DNA of 9,210 nucleotides from Chloroflexota bacterium (lineage in GTDB: Bacteria; Chloroflexota; UBA5177; JANWHV01), in contig JAICHN010000198.1 of the NCBI GenBank assembly GCA_025924845.1, forward strand, positions 1 through 9,210, in the 5' to 3' direction. The notes below the pieces were generated by a model that had not been told where the DNA came from, ran no database searches, and saw nothing but the letters and a program-made list of their open reading frames with translations. Below, piece by piece: positions 1 to 7,470 of the stretch. The translations under genes and the position numbers were made by a program. The stretch's first letter is position 1, and each line of letters starts with the position of its first letter.

Positions 1-2
1 TC

Positions 3-545
3 GAGATCTACACGACCAGCGGCATTCCGGTGCTCTCCCCCGCAGCCTACCGCCTCGCGGTCAGCGGCCTGGTTCGCCACTCCCAGAAGTTCAGCCTGGA
101 ACAGTTGCAGGCTATGCCCTCCGTGCGGTTGGTGCGCGATTATCACTGCGTGACCGGTTGGTCGGTGCCCCACGTAGCCTGGTCGGGGATCCGGCTCCGT
201 GACCTTCTGGCCGCGGCCGGCCCGCTCCCTGCCGCATCATTCGCTCTGTTCCATTCGGCGGATGGCAGTTACACCGAGAGCTTGAGCCTGGACCAGGCCA
301 ACCTTCCTGATGTGTTGATCGCCTACAAGCTGAACGATCGACCGCTCTCCCACGAACAGGGCTATCCTTTGCGCCTGGTAGTGCCCGAGATGTACGGCTT
401 CAAGAATATCAAGTGGCTGGATCGCATTACGGTCAGTGAGGAACTCGTCCTCGGCTACTGGGAGCGGCGCGGCTACGCCAATGACGCCTGGCTCGGCCCG
501 CGCTCCAATTATGGGAAAGAGTTCGGTCCCAACGGGCAGCGCTGA
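3..545 (+). CDS. Molybdopterin-dependent oxidoreductase, sulfite oxidase/MsrP (YedY) fold, 5'-truncated by window edge
   Basis: The reading frame is open to the left edge, so the true start lies outside; the internal GTG at 30 is not a credible start because the frame upstream (EIYTTSGIPV) already reads like the family. About 180 codons are visible. The motif HCVTGWS (TGC at 147-149) carries the cysteine that ligates molybdenum in the sulfite oxidase superfamily. Further on, GYPLRLVVPEMYGFKNIKW and a final YWERRGYANDAW segment match the conserved C-terminal half of this fold, which binds the pterin cofactor. Family members oxidise or reduce sulfur or related substrates, for example sulfite oxidation or methionine sulfoxide reduction in the cell envelope. 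The N-terminus is missing, so a Tat signal cannot be judged and the substrate is unknown. The gene converges on the next one, 13 bp away, with no obvious terminator between them. Confidence 0.88.
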   Translation, partial: EIYTTSGIPVLSPAAYRLAVSGLVRHSQKFSLEQLQAMPSVRLVRDYHCVTGWSVPHVAWSGIRLRDLLAAAGPLPAASFALFHSADGSYTESLSLDQANLPDVLIAYKLNDRPLSHEQGYPLRLVVPEMYGFKNIKWLDRITVSEELVLGYWERRGYANDAWLGPRSNYGKEFGPNGQR

Positions 546-558
546 GTTTGGTGGCGCA

Positions 559-1926
559 TCACACCGCAACCGCTTCTTTGACGGTGGCGGGCGCCTCGAC
601 GATACTCCGGTGGAGCAGCTGGGGCGATCGTCCTGGGTCGGCCAATGCCTCCGTCTTGTCAGTCATGGTGAGGAGGAACGCATCGACAATCGCCGCATCC
701 CACTGCTCACCCCGACCTTTGCGGAGAATGACCGCCGCGTCCTCGATCTTCATGCCGCGCCGATAGGGGCGGTCGCTGGTCATGGCATCGAAGCTGTCCG
801 CCACCGCGATCACCCGTGCCCCAAAGGGGATAGCGGTGCCGCGCAGCCCGTCGGGATAGCCCGCGCCGTCCCACCGCTCGTGATGATGCCGCACAATCTT
901 GGTGCCGCGGGCAAAGTCCGCATACCGCTTCAGCAAGGTATCCCCGTAGACTGGATGGGCCTCCATCTCCAGGCGCTCCTCGTCGGTCAGCCGCCCTGCT
1001 TTATTGAGGATCGCATCGGGAATGCCGATCTTCCCTATATCGTGTACGCGCGCCGCCGCCACAATGAGCGTTACCTCTGGACCATTCATGCCCAATTGCT
1101 GGAGAATTGCCGCGCTGTACGCGGTAACGCGCCGTGAGTGGCCGCCGGTGTAGGGATCGCGCAAGTCGATGGCATCCGCCATGTTTTCCAGCAGTTGCCG
1201 CGTGCCGTCTTGCAACTCGCGGAGAATCTTGAACGCCTTATAGACCAACGCGGCAGGGACGACCAGCAACACCAGAACCCACTTCCCCTCCCCGGCCGCC
1301 ATGGCTCCGAGCAGTCCCACGCAGTATTGCATGCCCTCGGGCAGCGCTATCTCCCGTGCCGTAACCAACAGCACGCGGAAAGGTGGGTCATTGCTCATGG
1401 GCGCCAGGGCCAAGGGCAGGGTAAGCGTATCTAAACAGGCCATGGCAAGGGCAGCGGCAGCCAGGGCAATGGGCCAGGGCATGACCGGCCCGGCTGCCTG
1501 GACGACGAAGGCGCTCAACAGGACAGTGATGATCCGTCGCCCAGCCTCCGTGGCTATATCGCTCGGAAAGGCGCCGCTCACCCTCCGCATCATTACTTCA
1601 CCGCAAATGGAGCCAATTCCGGCGGCGGCCGCGGCAATGAAAGGGGAGACAAGCACGGCCAGCAGGTAGTACACGATAGTGAACAGGTTCACCTTGGTCT
1701 GGTGCCGAATGTGAATTGGATACTCGTAGCTCACGACCACCGCGCCGGTGAGCCCGATCGCCACGGCGATGGTCGGCAGTAGGGCGGCGCTCGGTGTAAT
1801 CGGCGCCCGAATCCAGGCCAGGATCAGGCTGAGCAGAGCAAGGCCGGCGGTAGCCAAACCCACGGTGGGTTGCGGCAACAGCGCGGCCCAGCCCCGTCGT
1901 CCCCCCACCGGCCTGTCTATTGCCAT
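559..1926 (-). CDS. Multi-pass membrane HD-GYP domain protein, probable c-di-GMP phosphodiesterase
   Basis: The 455-residue protein has a hydrophobic N-terminal half (about residues 14-205) with roughly six or seven membrane helices, then a short linker and an HD-GYP domain. The catalytic signatures are intact: HDIGKIGIPD (H295, D296), HHHERWDG (347-354), GYP at 356-358 and DSFDAMTSDRPYR from 377. HD-GYP proteins hydrolyse the second messenger c-di-GMP to pGpG or GMP, so this is likely a membrane sensor that lowers c-di-GMP. I do not recognise the sensory segment as a named domain. I chose the ATG at 1926 because GAGG lies just upstream of it and membrane-protein sequence follows at once. The frame stays open to an ATG at 2067, but the added 47 residues are Arg- and Cys-rich and span a possible -10 box. 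It stands alone, convergent with the molybdoenzyme and divergent from the secreted protein. Confidence 0.9.
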   Translation of the reverse strand: MAIDRPVGGRRGWAALLPQPTVGLATAGLALLSLILAWIRAPITPSAALLPTIAVAIGLTGAVVVSYEYPIHIRHQTKVNLFTIVYYLLAVLVSPFIAAAAAGIGSICGEVMMRRVSGAFPSDIATEAGRRIITVLLSAFVVQAAGPVMPWPIALAAAALAMACLDTLTLPLALAPMSNDPPFRVLLVTAREIALPEGMQYCVGLLGAMAAGEGKWVLVLLVVPAALVYKAFKILRELQDGTRQLLENMADAIDLRDPYTGGHSRRVTAYSAAILQQLGMNGPEVTLIVAAARVHDIGKIGIPDAILNKAGRLTDEERLEMEAHPVYGDTLLKRYADFARGTKIVRHHHERWDGAGYPDGLRGTAIPFGARVIAVADSFDAMTSDRPYRRGMKIEDAAVILRKGRGEQWDAAIVDAFLLTMTDKTEALADPGRSPQLLHRSIVEAPATVKEAVAV

Positions 1927-2283
1927 GATCCTCACGCCCCCCGTGGTTCCGCATGACCCATGCCGTCGCTCTAAGCAGTACCCGGCGAGTATAAGACAGG
2001 CCGTCGCAATGGGGTAGTACCCGTTTGGGTGGCGACGCACCCGCCGCCGGCATGAGACGACAACCACCGCTCATGGTTGGCCGACAGGGATTGGCCCGCC
2101 CTAGCCGTGAACTAGACCCACCCGCGGGATCTCTTTTGTCCCCGCCGAGTCATCCCGCCGGTAACTACGGGCGCGTCCTTCGGCACGACCGGATTAGCAC
2201 CCCTGGGTACTGCGAGTTTGGGCCGCGCGGTTTACGATGGTCGCGATGGGTCGGTCTCATGCCCCGGGAGCAGATGCCCTGTA
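1927..2283. other. 357-bp divergent intergenic region
   Basis: This stretch separates the HD-GYP gene (leftward) from the secreted-protein gene (rightward). No convincing gene is present: the open frames over it are Pro/Arg/Gly-rich and lack good ribosome sites. It contains a possible -10 box for the HD-GYP gene (1988-1993), a small GGGTG/CACCC inverted repeat (2027-2042) and a CCCGCGGG palindrome in the middle part. It should hold the promoters of both neighbours, but I see no full -35/-10 pair for the rightward gene. Confidence 0.5.
1988..1993 (-). promoter_or_regulatory. Possible -10 box of HD-GYP gene
   Basis: On the minus strand this reads TATACT, one mismatch from the sigma-70-type TATAAT, in an otherwise GC-rich context. 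It would give a leader of about 55 nt before the ATG at 1926. No TTGACA-like -35 box lies at the right distance, so the call is tentative. Confidence 0.25.
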
Positions 2284-2781
2284 ATGATGGATAGTGAAAG
2301 GAAGTCGATCATCAAAACGTCAATCTCGCCTCGGCTACGTCGCACCACTCTCGCCGCGGCCCTGCTTGTGGCCGGTCTGCTCGGCAGCCCCCTGGCCATG
2401 CATCGCGCCGATGCCGCCGCTGCCTGTCGATCGGATCCTATACTGCTGGTAAACGGCGCGATCATCGATGTCGTATCGACCTTGCAGACAGATCCCAGCG
2501 CCGTGCGGGAACTGGACTACACGATCACGGTCTCGCCGGGGTCGCTGCTTGGTGCAACCCGTCTCACGGTCGGCCTGGGGTTCCCGGAAAAGGTTACCTA
2601 CGTCTACAGTTCCCTGCAGCGGTGGGGTACCGTGGGAATCACGGCAACTGTCATCACTCAGCCCGGCGTAGCTCCATTTGCCACGACCGTGCAGGCTTCG
2701 TCGCTGTTAAGGTCCAGTTCCGCAAGCGGCCTAAGCAACACACAGGTATCCCTCACGCTCGGTGGCCAACTTATGCTGTAG
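2284..2781 (+). CDS. Small secreted protein of unknown function
   Basis: The protein has 165 residues. The N-terminus is charged (ERKS, then RLRR at 17-20), followed by a hydrophobic stretch (about 22-36) and an ADAAAA segment, so it has a typical Sec signal peptide with probable cleavage around 44-47. The single cysteine (C48) comes right after AAA; a lipobox leucine at -3 is absent, so lipoprotein anchoring is unlikely. The mature part of about 120 residues alternates hydrophobic and Thr/Ser/Val positions, which suggests a beta-rich extracellular domain. I do not recognise a named family, though Chloroflexota genomes carry secreted proteins of similar layout that begin with a CRSDP-like segment (from memory). 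Two adjacent ATGs (2284, 2287) start the gene; the nearest purine-rich sequence, GGGAG at 2266-2270, is rather far upstream. The frame is open back to a TTG at 2218, which is less likely. It is monocistronic and ends at the strong terminator. Confidence 0.7.
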   Translation: MMDSERKSIIKTSISPRLRRTTLAAALLVAGLLGSPLAMHRADAAAACRSDPILLVNGAIIDVVSTLQTDPSAVRELDYTITVSPGSLLGATRLTVGLGFPEKVTYVYSSLQRWGTVGITATVITQPGVAPFATTVQASSLLRSSSASGLSNTQVSLTLGGQLML

Positions 2782-2813
2782 CCGGCGCCGTGTCGATTCG
2801 AGGAGCCAACCAG

Positions 2814-2860
2814 GGGACGCGTTTCGGTCGGTTCGCCGACCAGGCGAAACGCGTCCCTTT
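2814..2860 (+). terminator. Strong intrinsic terminator of the secreted-protein gene
   Basis: A 13-bp perfect stem (GGGACGCGTTTCG at 2814-2826 with CGAAACGCGTCCC at 2845-2857) continues into an inner 5-bp stem GTCGG/CCGAC (2827-2831 with 2836-2840). The loop is a TTCG tetraloop and only CAGG (2841-2844) is bulged. A short T run (TTTCTCT) follows at 2858, 32 nt after the upstream stop codon. The T run exists only on this strand, so it should chiefly stop rightward transcription, though the hairpin could also hinder the leftward operon. Confidence 0.85.
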
Positions 2861-2914
2861 CTCTGACCGCGCGGCAGCCGAACCCTGGCAGGCACGGCGC
2901 AATGGTTCATGCAT

Positions 2915-2945
2915 CGGTCATGGGCCGAGTTCGATGAGATGACCG
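2915..2945. repeat. Short inverted repeat behind the operon end
   Basis: CGGTCAT (2915-2921) and ATGACCG (2939-2945) are perfect inverted arms of 7 bp separated by 17 bp. They lie just downstream of the last leftward reading frame. No T run follows on the minus strand, so this is a weak candidate for the operon's 3' structure. Confidence 0.25.
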
Positions 2946-2948
2946 TCG

Positions 2949-3059
2949 TTACAGGTTAACGTCCTCGTAGAAGGAAGCAACCGGACAGTTCAAGCCGATA
3001 CTTTCCAGGGTAAAACGATCGGCGGGACCAAAGGGATGGAGCGTCCACTGCCCATCCGG
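2949..3059 (-). pseudogene. Uma2-family (DUF820)-like C-terminal tail, gene relic
   Basis: Immediately after the thiolase stop codon (3060-3062) the same reading frame runs open for 36 codons to a TAA at 2949-2951. The peptide contains DGQWTLHPFG near its start and SIGLNCPVASFYEDVNL at its end. This reads like the C-terminus of Uma2 (DUF820) proteins, a restriction-endonuclease-like fold common in Chloroflexota and cyanobacteria: a WxL strand, then a hydrophobic 'IGL..PV...YE.V' ending. It has no ATG, GTG or TTG start placed to make a protein, and the catalytic core that would precede it is absent, replaced by the thiolase. I infer a decapitated remnant of a gene that stood here before the operon arrived or before a deletion. 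The family assignment is from pattern memory on a short peptide. Confidence 0.5.
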
Positions 3060-4262
3060 TTACAGGCGCTCGAAGATGGTGGCGAGTCCCTGTCCCACTC
3101 CGATGCACATGGTAGCCAGTCCATAGCGGTGCCCGCCCCGGTGCATCTCGCGGACCAGCGTGCAGGCAAGGCGAGCGCCGCTACAGCCCAGAGGGTGACC
3201 GATGGCAATGGCGCCGCCGTTAGGATTGACCCGTGCTTCGTCCAATCCCAGCTCGCGGATGCAGGCCAGCGACTGGGAGGCGAATGCCTCGTTGAGTTCG
3301 ACCACGTCGATATCCTGGATGCGCAGACTGGCCCGGTCCAATGCCTTGCGCGTGGCGGGAATCGGCCCCAGCCCCATCACCGCCGGGTCCACCCCGGCCG
3401 ACGCCGTGGCGACCACGCGCGCCAGGGGCGTGTAGCCCATCTCACGGGCCCTGCGCTCACTCATTACCAAAAGCGCCGCCGCCCCGTCGTTGATCCCCGA
3501 AGAGTTGCCCGCCGTCACCGTCCCGCCCGCGCGAAAGGCAGGCTTGAGCGCGGCCAGTTTCTCCAGGTTCGTATCGGGACGCGGATGCTCGTCGCGGTCG
3601 ATCGTGACGCGCTCCCCTTTTTTCCCGCCCGCGACTTCCACTGGTACGATCTCACCCGCGAAGAACCCTTCTGCCTGGGCTCGGGCCGCGCGCCGCTGGC
3701 TTTCGTAGGCGAAGCGGTCCTGATCCTCGCGGGAAATCCCGTAGCGTTCGGCTACGTTTTCCGCCGTCTCGCCCATACTGAAGGGATAGTGCATGGCATC
3801 CAACCGGGGGTTATTGAATCGCCAACCAATCGTCGAATCCCATAGCTTCATCTGGTCACGCGGGAAGGCCACCTCCGGCTTGGCCATCACAAATGGGGCA
3901 CGGGTCATACTTTCCACGCCGCCGGCGATAAAGATCTCGCCCTCACCCGCCGCGACGGCATGCGCGCAGCGGTTCACTGCTTCCAGTCCGGAGGCACACA
4001 GGCGGTTGACCGTCAGCCCGCTCACGCTGACCGGCAAGCCGGCGAGGAGGAGCGCCATACGCGCCACGTTCCGGTTATCCTCACCCGCGCCGTTGACGTT
4101 GCCCAGCACCACGTCATCCACCAGGGCACCGTCAAGGTGGTTTCGCTCGACGATGGTTCTGATCACCAGCGCCGCCAGATCGTCCGGCCTTTCGCGTTTG
4201 AGCACACCCCCATAACGACCGATCGGGGTACGAACAGCATCAACGATCACAGCGTTTTCCAT
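3060..4262 (-). CDS. Thiolase (acetyl-CoA acyltransferase), 3-oxoadipyl-CoA thiolase (PcaF/PaaJ)-like
   Basis: The protein has 400 residues, full length for the family. All catalytic elements of a degradative thiolase are visible: nucleophilic Cys89 in NRLCASG, NEAFA at 324-328, GHP with His356, and Cys386 in CIGVGQG. Several stretches closely resemble PaaJ/PcaF enzymes: RTPIGRYGG near the start, [12 protein letters not shown] at 59-70, TIGWRF, and the ending TMCIGVGQG. Those enzymes cleave 3-oxoadipyl-CoA to succinyl-CoA and acetyl-CoA at the end of aromatic degradation. No other aromatic-degradation gene is in view, so a general 3-ketoacyl-CoA thiolase is possible. The ATG at 4262 has AAGGA 8 nt upstream, so it is preferred over the in-frame extension to 4298. 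It starts 26 bp behind the GH4 gene and is probably cotranscribed with it. The active sites look intact. Confidence 0.9.
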   Translation of the reverse strand: MENAVIVDAVRTPIGRYGGVLKRERPDDLAALVIRTIVERNHLDGALVDDVVLGNVNGAGEDNRNVARMALLLAGLPVSVSGLTVNRLCASGLEAVNRCAHAVAAGEGEIFIAGGVESMTRAPFVMAKPEVAFPRDQMKLWDSTIGWRFNNPRLDAMHYPFSMGETAENVAERYGISREDQDRFAYESQRRAARAQAEGFFAGEIVPVEVAGGKKGERVTIDRDEHPRPDTNLEKLAALKPAFRAGGTVTAGNSSGINDGAAALLVMSERRAREMGYTPLARVVATASAGVDPAVMGLGPIPATRKALDRASLRIQDIDVVELNEAFASQSLACIRELGLDEARVNPNGGAIAIGHPLGCSGARLACTLVREMHRGGHRYGLATMCIGVGQGLATIFERL

Positions 4263-4288
4263 GCCGGCATCCTTAATAGATAGGACCG

Positions 4289-5653
4289 TTACTGCCACTC
4301 GCCCACATACGAGCGGTGCGCGGCCAAGTAGTCGTTCACCAGTGCCGTAGCCAGGGAATAGGAACCGACGAGGGGATGGGCCATGAGTGCCATGACCGCC
4401 AGATCGCGCGAGCGCTGGGCTATGGCGTCGACGGTAAGACGCTCGTAGCGCTTAACGTCCTGGATCAGGGCCAGGGCATGCTCGGGCACCGATCCGATAG
4501 GCAAGGGAACGATGCCGGACCCGTCTACGGTACAAAACGCCTCGATGACATCATTATCCCCCATGCCCGGTAGGGTGCCGCGGTTGGGGGTGTTAAGCAC
4601 CAGACGTGATGTGCTCCCGGCCGTAACGGCGCGCATGACGGCGAGCGCGATGCCGGCGTAGCCCTCACTTTGTTCGTTGTGTACGGCAGATCCCACTCCT
4701 GTGTCCATCGTGCCGCCCGTCTCGGCGCTCATGTAACTGCCCGCGCGCGTCCGAAGATAGTCCTGCAAGATAGCAAGTCCCCGCTCGGGATTGCGCCGAG
4801 CGTCGGCCTCCCGCAGATCGTCAAGCAGGATGGCGCTCAGACGCTGAATTTGCTCCGCGCGCGTGTCGCCCGCTCGACTGATATTGGCGACGGCACACTC
4901 GCGATAGTAATAGTAATAGAGGTACTCATTGGGGATCAGGCCAAGCAAGCGCAGTAAAGCCGGCTCGAACGGCAATTCCGGCATGGATGCGAGTGCATCG
5001 TCGTCGGCCAGGAGGCGCGGCAGCAGATCCTCTCCATCCAGGCGTGCCGCCGCGATCCAGGACAGGTGGTTCAAGCCGAAAAGGTCAAATGTCAGATCCT
5101 CGGTCCGATGACCGAGCGCACGCGCCACATTGCGTAGCATACTGGGCGGAGCATCACAGATGCCCGCTACCCGCATTGAGGGGCGTACCGCCGTTATGGC
5201 CTGGGTGACAAGCCCGGCGGGGTTGGTAAAGTTAATCAGCCAAGCAGCAGGGCAGATCTCAGCCATCCGGTCAGCGCAGTCTAGAATGGCGGGAACGGAC
5301 CGCAGTGCCATAGCGAACCCGCCCGGCCCGGTGGTTTCCTGGCCCAGCACGCCGTGCTTGAGTGCGATCCTTTCGTCAAGGACCCGCCCAGACTCGTCGC
5401 CCACCCGGATCGTGGTCACCACGAAATCAGCCCCGGTTAGGGCCGTCCGAAGGTCGGTGGTTAGCTCCAGGGCAAATGGGTCGTCGGCGAGTCGGACAAC
5501 TTCGCCGCACAGTGCCCCGATCAGATCCAACTTCTCCTCGTGTCGATCCATGAGTGTGACGGTACTCAGTCCCAGATCGGGCGCCTGGCGAACCAGCGCC
5601 TGCATGAAGAGGGGTGTCCGTACGCCCGCGCCACCGACAATCGTTATCTTCAT
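4289..5653 (-). CDS. Glycoside hydrolase family 4 enzyme (6-phospho-glycosidase-like, NAD- and metal-dependent)
   Basis: The protein has 454 residues, usual for GH4. An N-terminal Rossmann segment, [10 protein letters not shown], binds [12 protein letters not shown] (104-112) and INFTNPAG (140-147) are family hallmarks; ICDAP holds Cys166 and GLNH holds His196, the pair expected to ligate Mn2+. GH4 enzymes cleave glycosides by oxidation at C3, elimination and re-reduction, in the cytosol. Overall it resembles 6-phospho-beta-glucosidases (LicH/CelF-like NFTNPAG), but the metal-site motif is CDAP instead of their CNVP and is closer to the CDMP of 6-phospho-alpha-glucosidases. Specificity is therefore open. 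No PTS genes are visible; the upstream genes encode an ABC importer. I chose the ATG at 5653 because the Rossmann strand starts there and AAAGG lies upstream; an in-frame ATG at 5716 would add an unlikely Arg-rich leader. Thiolase follows after 26 bp. Confidence 0.9.
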   Translation of the reverse strand: MKITIVGGAGVRTPLFMQALVRQAPDLGLSTVTLMDRHEEKLDLIGALCGEVVRLADDPFALELTTDLRTALTGADFVVTTIRVGDESGRVLDERIALKHGVLGQETTGPGGFAMALRSVPAILDCADRMAEICPAAWLINFTNPAGLVTQAITAVRPSMRVAGICDAPPSMLRNVARALGHRTEDLTFDLFGLNHLSWIAAARLDGEDLLPRLLADDDALASMPELPFEPALLRLLGLIPNEYLYYYYYRECAVANISRAGDTRAEQIQRLSAILLDDLREADARRNPERGLAILQDYLRTRAGSYMSAETGGTMDTGVGSAVHNEQSEGYAGIALAVMRAVTAGSTSRLVLNTPNRGTLPGMGDNDVIEAFCTVDGSGIVPLPIGSVPEHALALIQDVKRYERLTVDAIAQRSRDLAVMALMAHPLVGSYSLATALVNDYLAAHRSYVGEWQ

Positions 5654-5842
5654 CAGTGATCTACCTTTCGGTCTACGCCAGTTGCGCGCATCTCCGCTCA
5701 CTCCGTTCGGGGCCATGCCGGCGGCATCCCCACCTTTACGATCTCCCAGGGCACGGTCATGGCAATGATACCGAGCGTGCTCCGGCGCGCGTCAGCGGCT
5801 ACGAGCTTGTGCCGGGACGTGCCGGCTGATACCCGAAGCAGA
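5654..5842. other. 189-bp gap inside the operon, no assigned gene
   Basis: This is the longest non-coding gap between the catabolic genes apart from the one holding the small ORF. On the minus strand it has two small hairpins: GCCGG/CCGGC (5811-5826), just behind the PHP gene's stop, and a tight ATGCC/GGCAT palindrome (5715-5727). Neither has a T run. A short frame (ATG at 5760, 20 codons, stop 5698-5700) has no ribosome site. The gap could hold an internal promoter, a processing site or a decayed gene; nothing here is decisive. Confidence 0.35.
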
Positions 5843-7198
5843 TCAGGCGAGGAAGACGGGACTGGCGATAGCCAACATGGCGCCTTCGAGGTTGCGCAAT
5901 TCGGCGCGGTACCACCCCGATTCCGGCTGATTGCTTGTGTAAAGGCATGTACCACTGCCTTCCACCATCTGGGCATCCAGTACGGCGCCATTGCCCCTCA
6001 GGATCAGGCGAGCCGGCACGTTGAGGTCCGACACTGATACCTCCAGGCTGAATGGTCCTGCCGCCGGCAACGTGTCACCTGGTATGCCGGTCGCACCGCC
6101 GGCACGGGCGGTCAGCCGTAGGGTCGGCCCGCTGCTCACTACCATGTGGCCGGCCCGTATGCCCTCCACAATGGCCTCGCGGGATAACTCCCGCGCGTAG
6201 ACGTACGTGGTCGGCACACCGGGTGCGAAGGTAGGCCGGCCCCCATGCTCATCACTGCCGCCGCTTAACGGCACGCGATAGCCACGCGCCAGCCAGGCGT
6301 CATAGAAGATCATACTGTTTTCATTATCCTCATCCAGTTGCCACGGGCTGTTCCACACTTCCACGGCATCGACATCACGGGGATCGACGTTCGCCATTTC
6401 CCAACGGCAGCCATGACAGATGGGGCTGCCGTCGGCCCCCGGGTGCGCGATGATCGCGACGGCCCCGGCCTGATGAATATCGCGCAACACGTCGGCGATG
6501 GTCCTGCCGGCCCTCCCAACCCACCAATCGATCAGGGTTTCCCCGCCGATGGCCAACATGTGTCCCTTGCGCATCGTCACTTCCATGCCGGGAATCGGCA
6601 GTACGCGGCCGGTGTCGATGGCCGCCACCTCGGTCAGCCCCGTGAGCGTATTGTGATCGGTGAGCACGAAGAAATCGAGCGACCGCTGCCGGATCGCCTG
6701 CCACAACTCCGCAATCGACCAGCGGCCGTCGGAATGATGCGAGTGCATGTGCAAATCACCCGCGTACCAGCCCGGTCCCGTATGCGGAATGGCGGTGGGC
6801 AGCGGGCGCGGCGACATCATCGCGCCCGCTGGTTCGTCCTCCTCGATCCAGACGCGCAGGCGATAGGTGCATGGCGGGCCTTCCAGCACATAGTTCAGAT
6901 TCACCTCTGCTTTCCAGGTGCCTGCCTGTACTGGTCCGGGAGTCAATCCCGGTGTAGCGCCCCACGCGCCAAGGCGCGCGGGCGGCGGCGCCGTATGTCC
7001 AGGGGATCCGCGTAAGCCGGTCGGGTCGTGCAAGAATATGCCGATAGCATGGGCGTACGGACCGACCCGCGTGGGTTCGATCTCGAACGTCAGGTAGAGG
7101 GTGCCGGCGTTTTCGGGCACCTCAAACTCGTGGATGCGTTCGCTGTAGGTATCCTTGTGGGTTACCTCGGCACTGATTGCCAGCAACTCGGTTGCCAT
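5843..7198 (-). CDS. CehA/McbA-type PHP-domain metallohydrolase (putative phosphoesterase)
   Basis: The protein has 451 residues. Residues 1 to about 125 look like a beta-sandwich of the kind found before hydrolase domains. The PHP domain starts near 146. Its metal-binding motifs are present: GDLHMHSHHSDG (H150, H152), LTDHN (D181, H182), GMEVT (E206), AHPG (H252) and GGSDEHG (D316, H318). A C-terminal beta-rich segment follows from about 365. PHP enzymes use two or three metal ions, usually to hydrolyse phosphoesters; the CehA/McbA branch also includes carbamate (carbaryl) hydrolases. No signal peptide is seen, so it acts in the cytosol. I chose the ATG at 7198 because GGAGAGG sits a few bases upstream; the ATG at 7210 has no comparable site. 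Its place in a sugar-import operon suggests it acts on the imported compound or a derivative. The substrate is unknown. Confidence 0.85.
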   Translation of the reverse strand: MATELLAISAEVTHKDTYSERIHEFEVPENAGTLYLTFEIEPTRVGPYAHAIGIFLHDPTGLRGSPGHTAPPPARLGAWGATPGLTPGPVQAGTWKAEVNLNYVLEGPPCTYRLRVWIEEDEPAGAMMSPRPLPTAIPHTGPGWYAGDLHMHSHHSDGRWSIAELWQAIRQRSLDFFVLTDHNTLTGLTEVAAIDTGRVLPIPGMEVTMRKGHMLAIGGETLIDWWVGRAGRTIADVLRDIHQAGAVAIIAHPGADGSPICHGCRWEMANVDPRDVDAVEVWNSPWQLDEDNENSMIFYDAWLARGYRVPLSGGSDEHGGRPTFAPGVPTTYVYARELSREAIVEGIRAGHMVVSSGPTLRLTARAGGATGIPGDTLPAAGPFSLEVSVSDLNVPARLILRGNGAVLDAQMVEGSGTCLYTSNQPESGWYRAELRNLEGAMLAIASPVFLA

Positions 7199-7253
7199 TA
7201 TCCTCTCCATCTCACACTTAGCGCCAATCTCCCGGCCCAGGTATCAAGCGGCG

Positions 7254-7427
7254 TTACAGGCCCGCCCCCCATAGCGCCGGAAGCGCAGTGTCCACCACGA
7301 CCAGTTTCCCGTGGATAGTGCCGGCCAGTCCGATTCGCGCGTCCTCCGTCTCAGGCTCCGTGATCGAACGGTATCGACCGCGCAACATGCGTACCGGCAA
7401 GACGACCAGCCTCGGACTCCGGCCCAT
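7254..7427 (-). CDS. Small hypothetical protein, 57 residues
   Basis: Between the metallophosphatase and PHP genes a short frame starts at ATG 7427 with AGGGGTG about 6 nt upstream and an in-frame TGA shortly before, so no longer form exists in this frame. The product begins MGRSPRLVVLPVRML and ends VVVDTALPALWGAGL. It has a balanced composition with hydrophobic runs typical of a folded protein, and GC-rich third positions. No family is recognised. An overlapping frame (ATG at 7462, stop at 7244) has the better ribosome site (AGGAGGAGG, 7471-7479), but its product is full of Arg, Trp and Cys and looks like a shadow. It may be a real small protein, a gene damaged by a frameshift, or a relic. 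The gaps are 66 bp to the gene before and 55 bp to the gene after. Confidence 0.4.
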   Translation of the reverse strand: MGRSPRLVVLPVRMLRGRYRSITEPETEDARIGLAGTIHGKLVVVDTALPALWGAGL

Positions 7428-7470
7428 CGTATCACCCCTAGTGGGTCACTTGTCACGGACATTGCCTTTG

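Noticed and set aside
436..1137. Long plus-strand open frame of 233 codons
   Set aside because: It lies antisense to the HD-GYP gene, whose catalytic motifs are unmistakable, and its product is Arg/Pro/His-rich with no recognisable domain.
1927..2067. N-terminal extension of the HD-GYP protein to an ATG at 2067
   Set aside because: The added residues are Arg/Cys-rich, span the possible -10 box, and the ATG at 1926 has its own GAGG site.
2025..2294. Possible 89-codon gene in the divergent intergenic region
   Set aside because: The composition is dominated by Pro/Arg/Gly, no ribosome site was found, and it overlaps the start of the secreted-protein gene.
2814..2860. Hairpin as an insertion-sequence end or attachment site
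   Set aside because: No transposase or integrase gene is nearby, no second copy is seen in the window, and the TTCG loop with trailing T run fits a terminator better.
3036..3845. Plus-strand open frame of 269 codons
   Set aside because: It is the antisense shadow of the thiolase, produced by high GC; its composition is not protein-like.
5698..5760. 20-codon frame starting MTVPWEIVKVG
   Set aside because: It has no ribosome site and no recognised similarity; it is too short to call a gene, although the residues look plausible.
6338..7015. Plus-strand open frame of 225 codons
   Set aside because: It is antisense to the PHP hydrolase with all metal motifs intact; no start site or domain was seen.
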